Shown here one piece after another: positions 32,927 through 44,110 of a stretch of DNA of 64,000 nt. Each line of letters starts with the position of its first letter. Position 1 is the stretch's first letter. The position numbers and the translations under genes are program-made. The notes under the pieces are model-generated. The model was not told the origin of the DNA, did no database searches, and worked only from the letters and a program-made list of their open reading frames with translations. Source of the DNA: Morella rubra (Eukaryota > Streptophyta > Magnoliopsida > Fagales > Myricaceae); contig CM025850.1 in assembly GCA_003952965.2 (NCBI GenBank), positions 1,666,884 through 1,730,883 of the forward strand, read 5' to 3'.

Positions 32927-35830
32927 GACAACAGGTCATGGCAGTCTGAATTCATCACAAAACAGAGGAGAGGCCTTCATGATTCCCCAGCGCCATTTTC
33001 ACAGTCTAGGCCTAACTTAAGTTGGCCCAGTCGCCTTACTAAATGGCTTCATCATAGGTCAAGTTTCAACCAAGAAGCTAAACCAGGCTTTTTTAAGATT
33101 ATTTTCAACAAACACACGCTAATGCTTAAGCAGCAAATAGTGATTGTGGGGTATAAATATTATTCTTTGATCGAGAGTCTGCTTATCATGTACGGTAACT
33201 CACCATTTCGGGCCGGCAGGATGCAATTAAGCAATTGCTCACAAGTAACCAGACAAACAATCGAGGAGTTTCAACCGTAAACAGTAATATTCTAATCGTT
33301 TTAAAATGGCTACATGGTCCTAGTGCTATTCATTACTTCAATACCTCAAAATATGTAAACAGACAACAGACGTGACATGGTTGAGTTAGCTGATTCTTAG
33401 TTTATTCCCAAAAGGCCTCTTCAATGGAAAAGATGCCAAAAATTTATGTTCCCCACCACAAAGTGATTGGCCAGCGCAGCCCATTAAATCGATCGAGGAC
33501 AATGGGGGACCAATGGTAACTCACATGATGAGGTATAGCCGTCGCTTAAGGGTTATGCATCTTCTACCAATTATGCGGCCGCGAGTGCTACGCCAGTTGC
33601 CTTTGTACCTTAATTATGGCTTTTTTCCAGTCATCTCATGTGACAGGCATATTTTATGGCCCACATGACTCTTGTTAGTGGTAGGGAGTTGCACTTATCC
33701 CTTTACTAAGAGATGAGAATGGGGCTAATGGAGATGGCAAACTACTGGTATTATCATGAGCCGCATGCAAAGAGATCGATCTCCAACTGCAACAGCACCA
33801 CGTGTATGCGATTAGACAGCTCATCTGGGTAGGAGAAATGGTACTTCTGAGCTACAGATCATGAGGGGAATATGGCTATATCTTTTACCCTGAGTCCATT
33901 TCCATTGCTGATAATGAATAGGTTTGACATTATTATATTGCAGAAGCAATATCCGCTTTCTTCTCTAGTTGTCCTGAGCTTGTTTTGCCGTAGCTCAAGA
34001 CAAGACAAAAATTGTGATATAGTGAATGTCCATATCCTGATCCAATCTCTTTGGGCAAGAAAGTACTAAGAAAAGTTGAGGGGTCTTTCTCATTGGGAGT
34101 GCCAAACTTGGGATTGTGGTCCACTAATTTACTCCATCGATATGCACTTAAAATTAATATCCTGGCAATTATATATAGATATTGGTAGTAGTGTTAGCTA
34201 GAGAGGTCGTATAATGCCTCCCTTACGGCACCCATATAATGTTGTAGGAGTATATTGAGTTGGAAGAATTATGAGTTGGAAGAATTAATATATGTTTTTT
34301 ATATTGTTTAGTTGGTTAGTTCTTCGTGGATTTTAACTTGGCTTTTAGTGTTTGATTGTAACTGGCCAAGTTTTAATTGTTGCCACGATATTCCTCCACT
34401 ACACATACGTGAAGACTTTTAAATAAAATTCAGATGTAACGCAGTCTTTTAAACAAAAAAAAAAAAAAAATGTTATTTATAACCCGAACGCGTCCGTAAT
34501 GATATGACATGAAAATAGCTGCTCTTTCTACGGCCATATCTACGATATTGAACCACTCAAGTCTTATGCATGTGCAAGATCCCTCTCTTTTTCTTTTTTA
34601 GCATAAGAAAAGATGGCAAACAACAACAATTAATTAACATAACTGCCTGCAGCCATGTTCATTCACAAAAATATTCTAAACTATAACGAATACAACAAAA
34701 TTTATAAAAGGAACATCCAAAATTTCAAAAAATTCTACACAAACATCAATAACTTTTACATAAATTTCAACAACTTTTCACAAAAAACCCTAAGAGCGTA
34801 TGGACGGTTAGGTAGTTTCCAAACAGTTTCAATTTTACATGTCCAAATTATGCAATGTGGAACCATGCAATTAGCTGAAGAAACGGTCCTCTATGTGCAG
34901 ATGTCTTGCGCACGTCCAGATGTTAAACGCGTATGAATTATGCGAATATTCTTTTTAGCGTTGAGACATAAATGTTAGCGTCCAGAGGGGTTTCAAGGTT
35001 GCATGACGATCATGAATGCATCACTAATTGGTGACATTCAAAATCGTTAACTAAAGCTTATCCAGGCGTGGTTTTAAACTCTCCAAACGGTAATGAAATA
35101 TTTGTGCGATACTAATTGTCACACATTTGCAACGACTCGTATTATATCACCTACAAAAGCATCCAAACAGTTTTAGGAGTTGTCCAGACGTAAATGGCAT
35201 TCCTAGATCATTTTGGGCAACGAAGTGCAGGTTTTGTCATGGAAAATTATCTTCAAGTGACAAAATTTAGTTTGACACGCAAAAATTTGTCACTTAGCTA
35301 ACTTCTCTTTTCTTATAATTGTAGCTGGATTTTTTTTTGTATTGATTTTAATTTCTGTCTTTTGTTTTCTCTTCTCTGATCAGCTCAAATATTGTGTCGA
35401 CAGCGCGCAAATTGAGTTGGAAACCAGAAATTATTTTTGTAAGCACTTTTTTCTTTTTCGCCTACAGTACTTTTTTACCCTAAATAAATGCATGTAGTAC
35501 CCCTTTTTTCCCCTAATAAAAAGTAATTCATGAGCTCAATTTTAAAGGATAATTACAAGTTTCCACTAAAGCTTGTCTCCTTCAGCATGCTATCATTGTC
35601 AGCATGAAATATTTCGGGAAGAAATTGCGCAATTCGAATAATGATTCAGCCTCTCCTCAAAGGATATCTTCCGAGGGATGCACGCGAGTAAATATCTTTT
35701 AAAAGGAAAAGGCAAAAGCCTTTTAGTCCCTCGTGAGCTTCCTAATGCTACAAAGTTCAACTCATAAATATATATTTGTAAGAAAAAGGATGGATCGAGT
35801 ACTTATCATGGAAACCATTGAAATTTGAAT
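32927..35830. other. Spacer with a MITE fragment, no gene
   Basis: No coding region recognised. Around 34655-34795, repeated aaatttcaacaac/cttcaac-like phrases match the interior of the hAT-like MITEs elsewhere in the window, probably a truncated copy. Confidence 0.4.
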
Positions 35831-35835
35831 AGATA

Positions 35836-36351
35836 TGATGATACCAATACTGAATCGAGTCCGACCCAAACCGATTTGGGCCGAGGAACATGATCACATC
35901 TATGTTGGAGCCCAATAGCTACAGTCATGCTCATACCGCATTAAACTCAGCAGGAAGAACCGCTATACGTGTCACAAGTGGTTACATAACAGCCTATGAC
36001 GTGCAATGACTCCACGATCCCGACGTTCCCGTGACTGAAGCAAATAACTGTTATGGAGGCGTGAGAAGAGCATATCGGTGGACACAACGTTACAGGGATG
36101 AAATTCCCGCCAAAAAGAAAGAGAGGAGCATGGGGGAAACGCTATAAAAGGAGAAGTTGTTAATGAGAATAGGTATGTGATTCTAGAGTGATTGAATAGT
36201 GAAATTTATACAAAATAAAAGACTGAATTAAGCATCGGAGGTGTCTTGCCCCGGTGTTCGGGGCCCTCTTTGTTATTCTCCAGGAGAAGGTTATGCGAAG
36301 ACCGAGACGCATTTACTCTGACGTGTTGACCATAAACCAACTGATTCATCA
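35836..36351. mobile_element. Solo LTR with target-site duplication
   Basis: 516 bp beginning TGATGATACC and ending GATTCATCA (terminal inverted TGATGA/TCATCA), flanked on both sides by AGATA (35831-35835 and 36352-36356). Inside are tataaaag at 36143-36150, an aaataaaa signal near 36213 and a following GC-rich segment (gccccggtgttcggggcc), the order expected for a plant gypsy-type LTR in + orientation. No internal region or second LTR lies nearby, so it is probably the product of LTR-LTR recombination. Confidence 0.7.
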
Positions 36352-36356
36352 AGATA

Positions 36357-39300
36357 CATTATGGTGCTTTAAGAGAAAAAGTGTTTTATGCTTGATTTAA
36401 AAAGATGGGGTCTCTAGTGCAGAAATTTGCACTCTTTTGGAATATAGTGTTTCCAAAAGATCATGTCTAGCTCCTCCCATCAATGAAATATTAAAAAATA
36501 AATAATGATTCATTTAAATCCATTAAATCAAAACTTTATATCAGGACTATCTAAACTCAAAACTCAAATAAACATTTGTCAAATGCGGTCCACATATATG
36601 GCCCAATTGAAGTAGTGGTTAGAACAATATTTTCTTCAATTCTATTAATGATCAAGCAAAGAGATTTGCTAGGCCGGTTGCTGAGTACTCTAGCATAAGG
36701 CCATATGCCCACAACGAAGACAATTCTCTTCCCCATACGGATTAATAAAATTTCAATTTTCAATTAGGAAGTTCCTTTCGTAATAAAAAGGTGCCATGTT
36801 AAGTAGATCACCAAGCCTCCAAACGCTATAGAAAATGTAGCTGAAGCTGACATATATATATATGGCATAAAAAAGCTGCAGTTTCGGCAAGCAGTGAGTT
36901 TGAGCTATCTGTGGCATGGGTAAGACGTTAGGTTAATATTTTTGATGGACGGAGCTATTTATTTTTACCTGTTTATTTAAGTGTCAAATGTCAACTTCAA
37001 CTATGATATTATATTAGAGGGAGATTTCTTTCTGGGGTCAAGTTATGGCATCCGTCTGTGTATTGAACTCGCCTTTGAACTAGCTAGCTCCTCGTCTCTA
37101 GCTAACTCCGAGAAGCTAGCTAGCGGTTAGGCTCTCCCTGATCACGAATGTCCCAATTAATTAGTCTATGCTCATGCTTAGGTAGACCATTGAAACGTCA
37201 AGTCATCTAGCCGGCCTCTTGCTCTACCTCGTATATATCTCTAAAAACCAAAAAAAAAGAAAAAAATGTCCCAAAATAAACGAACGTAATTCCCAATTTA
37301 CACTAAAAATGTTCTTAGATACTGGAAACTGATTAATAAAATATGGTTTATTAAAAAAGAAAAACGAGTTCAAAAGTCAAACAAATAAATGGGGCCAAGC
37401 CGAAAAGTAGGATGTCCCATATTATATATAGTTTGGAAAGGGGCAACTTTTATCCTCATTCTTGGGTCAAGACATATGACATGAAAGCTAACTGGAGTAT
37501 ACTTAATGGCCGGGGTTCTTACTTACTACATGTGTATGTTTAGCGAGGCCATTGGATAAAATAAGAAAGTGACCCAAGTGGGGTGCAGGTAACGAAAACT
37601 TCATCGGCAAGATTTGAGTACGCAGGAGAAAATACTCTGGGTTCCTCTCAAGTACTGGAAGTCATGAGGGACCTCATTCAGTCGCAATGTGGCAGCAAAT
37701 TATTCGTTCTTCAGAGCAACTTCAATTGCTAAACTAAATGGAGGGAATGACTGCCAATGTCTAGCATCTACTTTACCTCCTTCTCATTTTGTGAACGAGA
37801 GGGAAGTGCCTCTGGGGCCACTAAATTACATTCGGTGAGAAACAGCACCACCTTAGTGCCCCTTTATGTTCTACAAAACCAGTCATTTCGTCCCCATCTT
37901 CTAGTTGCTCCGTCTGTAGTCGTCTATACCTTGATGTTGCGGGGTACAATTTGGTGCGATTCGCAGAAGTAATGGAAGAAATTTGCTGAGACTCTATACC
38001 ATTTTACAGTTGGATGTTGGCCAGTGGGTTTTGTCGTGTAATTACCATCCTTTGGAAAAACGTGGTCTTATCAAGCATGAGTGCAGTCGTGGTGCTTTCG
38101 GATATACGGGCTCAGCCACTATTGTGAACCCCAAGAGAGCATAACACCCGGAGATTTTCTATCCCGAGTGTTGCCATAGTTTTCAAAACATTCCACGATG
38201 ATAATGATGATGTTGAAACCATGTGAAAAAATTTCGCGAGGAGATCCTATGCTCTGCAACGTGATCGATGCAACATCACTCATGTCTTCTCCACTCTCGT
38301 CTGTAGTCCTCTAGCAGTACTAGATGGGATGAATATAGAATAGTGTGGTCAGGGAAGCAATTTCATGAGCACATGCGTTCAGGCAAAATCTCCGACGGGA
38401 TTTTCCTGCTTTCGTGAAATATTGTTCCCTTGAGGATATTGCATCTCGAACAGTAGCATAGCAAGGAAATGCCTACGGGAACCCAGATTTCGGAGGCCGA
38501 TCATTAGCTTAGTCATTGTAAAGGTGTCTATAATGGTCATAGAAAACGCATTTCAAAATTAGAAAAGAAGAGGATCCAATTACAGATCAATTGCTTCTGC
38601 GAAAACAAGAGTCTCTCCGGATAATACCATCAGAAGAGCATGCTCAAATCAGAAAATGAGCACGCATATGAATAGTGTTCTGAAGAGCATGCTCATTTGG
38701 TATTCATTCAGTTTATCCCTTACAAATAATACCATAATTTGAGCTGTAGCGTTACGTTTTAGAAAATAACATATGCATTATTAGTTTTTTCCTTAATACT
38801 TTTAGGGATTTTTTTTTCTAAGCAATACTTTTAGGGATTTAATTCTTAGTAATTTTATTTATTTACTTTATAACCTAAAAATGTTTATTAAGTGATTTAT
38901 TAGAATGTGGGTTCATTCATAAATTATGCTATTGAACAACCAGATTATTAGTTATGACAGAGATCAGATTCTTGATCTCTTAGATTTTTCAACACTTAAG
39001 ATTATTCAAATGAATCGACACGCTAGTGTTGATCATGCCTTGCAAACACCATTCATCCTATCCATCTTTTTGCATCATCTTTTTGCAAATTTCATATATG
39101 TTCGTTCCTACATCGTGCTAGCTTGCTATTAAGATGTAGTAATTAATTAGTACTACACAAGAAGCTATTGGGGAAGAGTTGTGCAAACTTGACAATAATT
39201 CAAAGTTAGCTCAAGCAACGATCTCGACGCATTGACTTGCAATGAGAAAAGCCTCCATGCAACAGTAATAATCATCTCCTACATCTGTGGAAACTGAGAA

Positions 39301-39478
39301 GGTGATCCATGATGAAGTCGAGAATCTATCCTTTTGTTACGTACCACATAAGGAAATTTAGTGAAAAAGAGTCGGTATTCAAGAATTCGTAGATTCACAT
39401 TCGAGTTGAAAGATTGGCAAACCGAATTCCAATTTAACCATATCAAAAATGTCTTGTACTCCAAGGGCATGCATAAAT
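36357..39478. other. Spacer, no supported gene
   Basis: Short open frames only. The segment at about 37550-38480 is less AT-rich and might be a degraded coding or transposon sequence, but I recognise nothing. A small foldback lies at 38623-38704 (aatacca...tggtatt, with palindromic gagcatgctc in both halves). Confidence 0.35.
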
Positions 39479-39664
39479 TGTTGAATATGCATGTCTTGGA
39501 AAAAAAGATTGAATCTCACATTGAAAAATGTCACAGGTACCAATGATTAATATAGCATAAATAGACTCATACATATATACTTAAGCTTTTTAGGTTGAGT
39601 GGTATCCCAACATTTATATTGGTGCCCACTAGATAACTCCCCAAGGTGCTTAATTCCCCCAACA
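39479..39664 (+). repeat. TRIM left LTR
   Basis: 186 bp, TG...CA ends, followed by the primer-site-like tggtatcata. Confidence 0.65.
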
Positions 39665-40066
39665 AGTGCATGGTATCATATCCCAGAGTGTGATTGTGAT
39701 CCGAAGAGGGCTTCTAAGATCGGGAAAAGACCTTTCAGAGTGAGGAGAGAGCAAGTTATCTGAGGTGAACATGAGGTGAATCCTAAGAGGGGAGGCCCAG
39801 AGAAAAGAGTCAACAAGATCGAAAAGGGCTTCCATTTGAGGGGATCAAAAGAGAAAGCAAGTTATGCATGCGTGTGGCACAAGGTGGATCTTAGGAGAGG
39901 AACCTAAGAGAAAAGAACTCGATAGGATTGGGAGGCTTCAACTCGAGAGGAAGTGTGTTGTATAGTATAGTACACAAGATGATCTGAAAAATAAGCCGCA
40001 AAAGATCACTTTCATTCAAGGGGGAGTGGAGCAATATCGTGATAGACTCAAACGAAAGGGAGAGAT

Positions 40067-40257
40067 TGTTTAATATGCACATTTGGGAAGAAAAAAAAAG
40101 TTAAGTCTCACATTGAAAAGAAGTCACAAGGGTCATGAGTGCACGTTGGGCCCAAACTTCTAGACTTAAGCTTTTAGATTGAGTAATGTCTTATCATGTT
40201 ATATTAAGTACGGCCACTAAATAACTCCCCAAGCTACTTATCTCCTCGATAATAACA
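40067..40257 (+). repeat. TRIM right LTR
   Basis: 191 bp, TG...CA ends, preceded by a purine-rich tract. Diverged from the left copy by substitutions and small indels. Confidence 0.65.
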
Positions 40258-40504
40258 AGTAATTAGTTTCCTTACTGAAATAAGATGTAGGGGTTCCATT
40301 TCTTACAAACATTCCAAAATCATCAACGCAAAGCTTCTTTACTAGCTAGCTACTTCAAGATAGCCAGGCGTTCATTTCTAATTGTCATTCCAAAATCATC
40401 ACGCGAAAAACAAAGGAAAGATAAACTCGATTCATAAGAGAAGATGGAAGGAAATACACATACATTACATGTGTTCAGCCCTCTAATATATCTAGTTGTT
40501 ATTA

Positions 40505-41259
40505 TTTTTTTTTCTCAAAATGTTGAGAGGCTATCATTGCATATTGAATCCATAGAACAAGTTACAAAAAAGAACTATAAACTATAGATCCAAGCAAACT
40601 AAGCTGCAAAAGGACTAACGAGACCCACAAGAGGTGATAAAACCACAAATACTCCATGCCAAAGAGAGCGGGTGGCAAGATACGGTAGACAATAGCTACC
40701 AGAACCATTAGAGGGCTAGTTACTGAACTAGGAAAGGGCAGCAGCCTAGACACAATGCAACAAAGCCCACAAGGGAGCCGGCAAGGCCAACAAGTGGCCA
40801 TAATAGCCTCCCCGGGCCGTTACAACGAAAATAAGAACAAACAAGCCTACCAACGAGTCTAAACAAAACAACACTACATAAAAAACGAAATAAATGCTCT
40901 CAAAAATCAGGAGAGGCTGAAAAACAAGGCCGAAGACCACCAGGCAAGGCAGTGTGTGGGTGACATGCACCATTGAGGACAGTGCATGAGAACCATGCAC
41001 AGCTGAAAATGGAAAAGACCTGGGCAGATCAGAATGCACGAGGTGCTAGACCTGTTCAAATGGGCAGTGGCTCAAAGATCGTCTAAAAAAGCCCGTGCAA
41101 GGAGAAAATTGGTCGGGCACATGCGACGTCTCACAAGGGTTGATCGGCGACGAGATGGCGCAGAAAGGATCGATTTGAGGAGCTTTTGCTAATGGGCTAA
41201 TGTGTGGCCTTCGAGGGTGAACAAAAATGCCGAGATCTAGCCTCCTCCTCTTCAAGCAA

Positions 41260-41308
<49 letters not shown>

Positions 41309-41445
41309 TAAAAAAAATAAGAAGAATATTAAGGGTGGAGATCTGGCCGAGTCCGAGCACAATGTGTTGTGCCAGGAAAGGAGGGAGGAAGGGAGCTCCT
41401 CCCGGCGCAGGAAATAGGAGTAGATGAAGAGGTTGGCGGCTAGAT
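40505..41445 (-). mobile_element. Possible reverse-strand LINE remnant
   Basis: Read on the minus strand, this begins with a C/T-rich segment containing gggaggagctcccttcctcc (similar in style to the start of the 27.6-kb insertion). It continues with GC-richer sequence and overlapping open frames of 79-174 codons lacking any recognised domain, and ends in an A run (T run on + at about 40505-40513). No target duplication was found and the left/right limits are approximate. Confidence 0.35.
41258..41309. repeat. Palindromic microsatellite (AAT)n(ATT)n
   Basis: About seven AAT units run directly into about eight ATT units, producing a near-perfect palindrome of about 50 bp. Confidence 0.9.
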
Positions 41446-42216
41446 TTTGGGTATTCTACTCTCTCGATAACATATTCTTTTTTGTTCCAACTTTTGACAT
41501 TTATATATAATGTCACCTTCAAAATGTTTATCAAGGTGACGAAGGGCGAATCTGTACATACACCGTCCAATTTGATAAATGGGTAACAACAAACGATCTC
41601 GTTGAGAAGAAAAGATCAGTAATGTTCGGTTTCCCAGTAGGTTAGAGGTATTCAAAATGTTATGAAGCTATTAATTCGTGTATTAATCTTTACTTTTTGT
41701 ATAAGTGTATTAATCTTTACTTGATTTCAAAGAACATTTATGAGCAAGCCAGGCGGAAATTAAAAGCTGCGGGGCTTGGGAGATAACCAAGGTCCCCAAG
41801 CCCCACAGTAAACCCATTACCATGAAAGAAACATGGCTTTGTAGAAGTGCGTAGTCCAACAGATCAGTAACAGCTAGCCATGATATTCTATACAAGTCTC
41901 GTGATTCCAAATAGTACAGTGTAGGAAGGAAGACAAGCCCAAGAACAATTTTACGTGTTAGAAGGAAGATAGGACTTGTCCATAGGCATTGAGAAACTCA
42001 AAACTCAATTAAGAACCGTATGCTACGTGCTGCCCATTTCGGAGGCATACTTTTGGCACAACTTTGTGGTCACTTGCACGGATGCACATTTTCTGGAGCT
42101 CATTATTTTGCATTGGTTAAGCACCAACGTCGTCTTTCATGAAAGCAAATACAGGTAGCTTGCCTCGTGATGGACATAAGAGCAACTCTTCCCAAGATCT
42201 AGGAAGGGCCATCATG
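41446..42216. other. Spacer, no gene
   Basis: No coding region. A short direct repeat (gtgtattaatctttactt) occurs twice at about 41678-41722. Confidence 0.4.
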
Positions 42217-44110
42217 GTGCATGGTCATCGCTGCATGCTAACTTGGGGATAGCTAACAACGCTCAAGTCTTTAGCTTGAGGCGCCCTGTCAAAATCGAGG
42301 AAATACTTGAACACAAAATGTACTCAAAAACACCGAGAGATTAGGTAATCATCCTAGAGCACAGGACCTTGAAGGTCCTAGTTCCCCCTTTCTGCCGATC
42401 ACCTTCTGGGCGCGTGTCAAAAATAATTGACGTCTACCCTTTTTCATTCTCTATAGAAGTCTGACCACACAAAGAAACAACATAACCGGCGTCCAAAGAC
42501 TCCATTATTATGACGACCCTCCCTTATTATAACTTGTACGTAGATGTGGGTGGCACGCTAAAATTGGTCACTTTGTAAGTTTGAATCCCACCGACCCTAG
42601 ACTTGACGACGACACCAGTACTATTTGACAGATAACAACATTCCGACCCAGCTTCAATGGAGGCAAACCATCCTGCTGTTATTTAAATCCTAATAAAAGT
42701 CAAATTCCCTTGAAGAAAATAACAAACGGGGAAAAATTGAAAAGCACAGCACAGCCAGACAACAAAAAATAACATCTCTTTTGGAACAAACAAGTTAACA
42801 TCGTAGAATTGCTATAATGACGCTAATGAGAGTTTGTAAAGGCAATGTAGCTTTAGTTAGAGCCAAGTAACTACATCCAAGCCTCCATGGAGATCTATAA
42901 AACAAATTACGCTCAAAGGGTATTGTGAAAACAAACTATGCCTTGGCTTTCCCAGCCTGGAGAGATTGAATTCTCTGTTGTAACTTTAAGATCTGCAAGA
43001 TGACAGAACCAGTAAAAGCAATTGATATCTGATTGAAAAAGAATAATCTAACACTACAAAAAAAATGGCATATTATAGCAGACCCGTCCCCTTTGTGTAG
43101 CTGTATTCATTCACAAAAATTCAACTAGGTTATTTACCAAGAAAAAAGAAAAGGCACATAACATATATAGCTGAAGTTTTCATGAGCAAATTATTAAGAC
43201 AAATTATCTTTGCATGGTTGGAAAACCATTGAGGACTATAACAAAATGTTTTCAAGCAGAATATAAAGAACTGGTGCATGGGCTGTCATGCTCAACTTGG
43301 GGATAGCTGACACCGCTCAAGTCTTTAGCTTGAGGCGCCCCAAAGGAGGAAATATGAAATGGAAACACCCATAGGTAATCATCCTAGAGCACAGGACCTT
43401 GAAGGTCCTAGCTTTCAGCCGATCACCTTCTGGGCGCGTGTCAAGGTCTACCCTTTTTCATTCTCAATAGAAGTCTAACATAATAGTGACGCTTGTACGT
43501 AGAACGCTAAAATTGGTGTAAGTTTGAATCCTAGACTTATCAGTACACAGATCATTTTCAATGGAGGCAAACCAGTTATTTAAATCCTAATAAAAGTCAA
43601 ACTCCCCAAACGGGGAAAAATTACAGCCAGTTGGAACAAACAAGTTAACATCGTAGAATTGCTATAATGACGCTAATGAGAGTTTGTAAAGGCAATGTAG
43701 CTTTAGTTAGAGCCAAGTAACTACATCCAAGCCTCCATGGAGGCTCAAAGGGTGTGAAAACAAACTATGCCTTGGCTTTCCCAGCCTGGAGAGATTGAAT
43801 TCTCTGTTGTAACTTTAAGATCTGCAAGATGACAGAACCAGTAAAAGCAATTGATATCTGATTGAAAAAGAATAATCTAACACTACAAAAAAAATGGCAT
43901 ATTATAGCAGACCCGTCCCCTTTGTGTAGCTGTATTCATTCACAAAAATTCAACTAGGTTATTTACCAAGAAAAAAGAAAAGGCACATAACATATATAGC
44001 TGAAGTTTTCATGAGCAAATTATTAAGACAAATTATCCGACTTTGCATGGTTGGAAAACCATTGAGCTTTAACCTGACTATAACAAAATGTTTTCAAGCA
44101 GAATATAAAG
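42217..44110. repeat. Tandem segmental duplication covering the 3' end of PFD6
   Basis: About 42217-43270 and 43273-44110 are two head-to-tail copies of the prefoldin-6 terminal exon, part of intron 4 and downstream sequence. Some blocks are identical over 100-300 bp, for example the exon and the intron next to it. Other blocks differ by many deletions of 3-30 bp, mostly in the right copy downstream of the stop; the left copy lacks two small pieces (near 43210 and 43235) present in the right. Point differences are few. Confidence 0.85.
42936..42992 (-). pseudogene. Second copy of the PFD6 terminal exon
   Basis: Identical in all 57 nt to the proximal last exon (ILKLQQRIQSLQAGKAKA then stop), with the same upstream acceptor context (ctgtcatcttgcag). 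It lies 829 nt farther downstream. It could be used as an alternative last exon giving the same protein with another 3' end, or be unused. Confidence 0.75.

Larger units (their letters stand above)
39479..40257 (+). mobile_element. TRIM-like short LTR retrotransposon, about 780 bp
   Basis: Two related terminal repeats, 39479-39664 (tgttgaatatgcatgtc...cccccaaca) and 40067-40257 (tgtttaatatgcacatt...gataataaca), bracket an internal region of about 400 bp. After the left repeat comes tggtatcatatcc (39671), a degenerate tRNA-Met primer site. Before the right repeat is a purine tract (aaagggagagat, about 40055-40066). The repeats share tctcacattgaaaa, cttaagcttttta(g/a)attgag and ataactccccaag. 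No coding. The expected 5-bp target duplication is not clear, so the copy is old or rearranged. Confidence 0.7.

Noticed and set aside
41046..41570. 174-codon minus-strand frame
   Set aside because: It runs through the (AAT)n repeat, giving poly-Ile/Leu; composition is not protein-like and no domain is seen.
42540..42610. gtttgaatcccacc considered as a tRNA B box
   Set aside because: No matching A box, acceptor stem or cloverleaf; the phrase is also partly deleted in the duplicate copy at 43.5 kb.
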